From the NCBI GenBank assembly GCA_051418055.1, contig JBPRGH010000041.1, positions 1 to 64,000 on the forward strand: DNA of 64,000 nucleotides, given 5' to 3'. Within the stretch, counting starts at the first letter, position 1, and each line of letters begins with the position of its first letter. Under the pieces are notes generated by a model. It was not told the DNA's origin. It saw only the letters and a program-made list of their open reading frames with translations, and did not search any database. The stretch is from JBPRGH01 sp051418055. Lineage in GTDB: Bacteria > Bacteroidota > Bacteroidia > Cytophagales > Cyclobacteriaceae. The position numbers and the translations under genes were made by a program. Positions 62,382 to 64,000 of this stretch are shown here, in pieces.

Positions 62382-62815
62382 TATCCTGAATTTATTTCAG
62401 GATCCACTGTCGCGGAGTAAAAGTCAGGTGTAAGAACTTTTATTTTTTCTCAAATTCTCAATTGGAGGGATTTTACCTTTACCCTTTGATATCTTCTTGT
62501 TGTGGTGCTATGCCACTATTGCAGATTATCTAGAGGCAGTGGTATCAGATCCTGAAACAAGTTCAGGATGACGATCTAACCCCAAATCAGCCATCCTGAA
62601 TTTATTTCAGGATCTACTGTCGCGGAGTAATGTTAGCTGCAAGAAGTCTGGCTTATCCCAAAACCTTCAATTGAAAGTAATTTTACCCTCAGCCTTTGGT
62701 ATCTTCTTATTGTGGTTCTATTCCGCTATTGAAGGTTAACTTCAGGCAGTGGTATTAGTTTCTGCCCGAAGGACTCCTTTGGAGAAACAAGTTCAGGATG
62801 GCGTAATAAAAAAAT
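62382..62815 (+). repeat. Tandem array, second block
   Basis: Continues beyond the GIY-YIG gene: a partial unit (62382-62484, right arm and tail only), then units starting at 62485 and 62695 (210 bases apart). The last one is cut near 62815, and its left arm carries a 21-base insertion (62764-62784). Types alternate as in the first block. Confidence 0.88.
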
Positions 62816-62834
62816 AGCCTCCTGTCATTTCTTC

Positions 62835-63296
62835 TTATCTCTTCTCCTCAGGCTCATATTTTTTTGGAGCATACAGAAATCCAAAAGCTTCACCATCTTC
62901 CTTCGTATGTTTTTTATGATGGACATAATGTGCATTAATGATCCGCTTTAGGTATTTATTTTTCGATTTAAATCGGATCTTGATCCTGCGATGGACAATT
63001 ACATCATGGAACACAAAATAAAAAATGCCATAGCACAATATGCCGATGGCTACTGAGGTAAGGTAGAAGGATTCCATGTGATAGGTAGAGTAGTAAAACA
63101 AAAAAATGGCAACCGCACTAAATACTACTGCAAACAAGTCATTCCGCTCCAGAGGGTGGTTATGCACCTTATGATGTGAACGATGCCACGTCCACAGAAT
63201 GCCATGCATAATATACTTATGAGTAAACCATGCTATGAATTCCATAAACAGGAAAACGCCAATTACAATCAGGATATTAATCAATATTTCCACCAT
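62835..63296 (-). CDS. crtZ: Beta-carotene hydroxylase (CrtZ type)
   Basis: 153 residues. Di-iron membrane hydroxylase of the fatty-acid-hydroxylase superfamily, which adds 3-OH to carotenoid rings to give zeaxanthin. The His clusters are all present: HKYIMHG (about 26-32), HRSHHKVH (38-45), HDVIVHRR (about 97-104) and NAHYVHHKKH (about 121-130). Three or four TM helices. The SRPBCC gene stops 1 base upstream, and both lie behind the DUF2867-type gene on the same strand. No other carotenoid genes in the window. Confidence 0.9.
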   Translation of the reverse strand: MVEILINILIVIGVFLFMEFIAWFTHKYIMHGILWTWHRSHHKVHNHPLERNDLFAVVFSAVAIFLFYYSTYHMESFYLTSVAIGILCYGIFYFVFHDVIVHRRIKIRFKSKNKYLKRIINAHYVHHKKHTKEDGEAFGFLYAPKKYEPEEKR

Positions 63297-63297
63297 A

Positions 63298-63762
63298 TTA
63301 TTTATTAAACATATTTTCTAATGTTTTTGATCTATAATCAAAGATAGATTTTACCTGGCGCTCCACAAAAATCCCATTTGCCAGCCTGCCAAGTGCGCTA
63401 AGGGGTAATGCATAATTTACGATATCTGTCATTTTAATCCCTCCTTTAACCTTTTCAAAATGATGCTGATGGTGCCACATAGCATAAGGGCCATACCGCT
63501 GCTCATCAACAAAGTAATTAGGGGCATCCACATGAGTGATCTCCGTAACCCATTGTACAGGAATACCGGGTACTACCTGTACCTTATACTGGATGATCTG
63601 TCCGGGATACATTTTATCATTGATACCAGATGTATATTCAATCTTGAACCCCATATGAGGTGGCGTAATACGCGCTAAATTTTTGGGAGAGCTGAAGAAA
63701 TCCCAGGCCTCCTCAAGGGAAAGAGGAAGCACCTGCTCAGTTTCAAGTCTGTAGATCTTCAT
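63298..63762 (-). CDS. SRPBCC-family lipid/ligand-binding protein
   Basis: 154 residues. START-like fold: LPLSLEEAWDFFSSPKNLARITPPHMGF at the N-terminus, PGQIIQYKVQVVPGIPVQWVTEI and FVDEQRYGPYAMWHHQHHF in the middle, and a C-terminal long helix with GIFVERQVKSIFDYRSKTLENMF. This group binds hydrophobic ligands and is often found beside carotenoid or SDR genes in Bacteroidota. 5 bases before it ends the DUF2867-type gene; 1 base after it begins crtZ. Ligand unknown. Confidence 0.8.
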   Translation of the reverse strand: MKIYRLETEQVLPLSLEEAWDFFSSPKNLARITPPHMGFKIEYTSGINDKMYPGQIIQYKVQVVPGIPVQWVTEITHVDAPNYFVDEQRYGPYAMWHHQHHFEKVKGGIKMTDIVNYALPLSALGRLANGIFVERQVKSIFDYRSKTLENMFNK

Positions 63763-63767
63763 TTTTG

Positions 63768-64000
63768 TTAACCTTTATAATTGACAATATTCTTAACCAT
63801 TTTAGGGAAGATCAGGTGATGGAAAGGATAAAAAAGATACCAGTACATCCGCCCCCAGATGCCCAATGGCCTGAAAGTGGCTGTTTGTACCAGATATGAC
63901 CTGCCCTCCCTTTCTCTTATTTTAAACTCCAACCATGCTTCTCCGGGTAATTTCATTTCAGCATAAAGAAGTAGCCTTCCCTGGTTACGATCAGCGAGTA
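63768..64000 (-). CDS. C-terminal part of a DUF2867-type SDR family protein
   Basis: Only the last 77 codons are in the window; the gene continues beyond 64000. The reading frame is open through the edge (…LADRNQGRLLLYAEMKLPGEAWLEFK). The pattern RLLL.AEMK.PG.AWLEF and ATFRPLGIWGRMYWYLFYPFHHLIF is typical of the C-terminal DUF2867 domain that follows an NAD(P)-binding fold. An internal Met at 63956 is not the start. Probably cotranscribed with the SRPBCC and crtZ genes. Confidence 0.75.
   Translation of the reverse strand, partial: LADRNQGRLLLYAEMKLPGEAWLEFKIREREGRSYLVQTATFRPLGIWGRMYWYLFYPFHHLIFPKMVKNIVNYKG

Noticed and set aside
61193..62815. CRISPR array
   Set aside because: Units are about 209 bases with internal palindromes and no short repeat-spacer alternation; no cas genes.
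61193..62815. Array units as coding repeats
   Set aside because: Stops in all frames and different indels between units; no shared long frame.
1..64000. tRNA genes and insertion sequences
   Set aside because: Scanned for TTC-loop-like ends and for transposase motifs; none convincing. Small or unusual tRNAs could be missed without a covariance search.

Overview
The window looks like a chromosomal segment of a low-to-moderate GC Bacteroidota, most likely of the Cytophagales type. The evidence is type IX secretion (T9SS) C-terminal sorting domains, CHU_C/gliding-type C-termini, lipoproteins with acidic residues after the lipobox Cys, LytS/LytTR pairs, large FtsX-type permeases, few Shine-Dalgarno sites and TAnnTTTG-like -7 boxes. 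Taxonomy is inferred from gene content only. Nothing was computed or searched beyond reading the sequence.

Layout. 1-110: 3' end of a 5S rRNA gene and its terminator. 0.3-31.8 kb: mostly housekeeping and sensory genes. These are a histidine kinase with an ethylene-receptor-like N-terminus, a large envelope protein with an MscS channel, bioD-bioA, a three-gene T9SS/outer-membrane cassette, a TPR lipoprotein, bioF with a dienoyl-CoA-reductase-like SDR, an OmpA lipoprotein, a LytS/LytTR pair followed by an FtsX permease, a VPS10/BNR protein, a TPR histidine kinase, a SET-domain protein, and the run DUF177-rpmF | fabH-efp-accB-accC. 31.9-41.6 kb: pdxA, rsmA-mgtE-serA-like, a pentapeptide protein, greA, a HIT protein and gpsA with an acyltransferase. 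57.0-61.2 kb: fabD, folK, sppA and bioB. 62.8-64.0 kb: crtZ-type hydroxylase, SRPBCC protein and a DUF2867-type SDR running off the edge.

An accessory island lies at about 41.7-56.9 kb. It is AT-rich and holds two paralogous giant T9SS type-B proteins (one broken by an in-frame TGA), small lipoproteins, an intact M4 metallopeptidase, a truncated M43-like metallopeptidase pseudogene, a frameshifted membrane-protein pseudogene, four copies of a palindromic repeat, three copies of a terminator-like repeat, and a palindromic promoter motif shared by two lipoprotein + metallopeptidase modules. A second repeat-rich patch at 61.2-62.8 kb is a tandem array of about 209-bp units built on nested palindromes, split by a single-domain GIY-YIG nuclease gene.

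Functional links: the biotin genes (bioA, D, F, B) sit at three loci in the same window as the biotin carboxylase and carrier subunits of acetyl-CoA carboxylase, fabH and fabD. The strongest candidates for something undescribed are the paired lipoprotein/metalloprotease modules with a common palindrome, the GIY-YIG gene inside the palindromic array, and the ethylene-receptor-like kinase.
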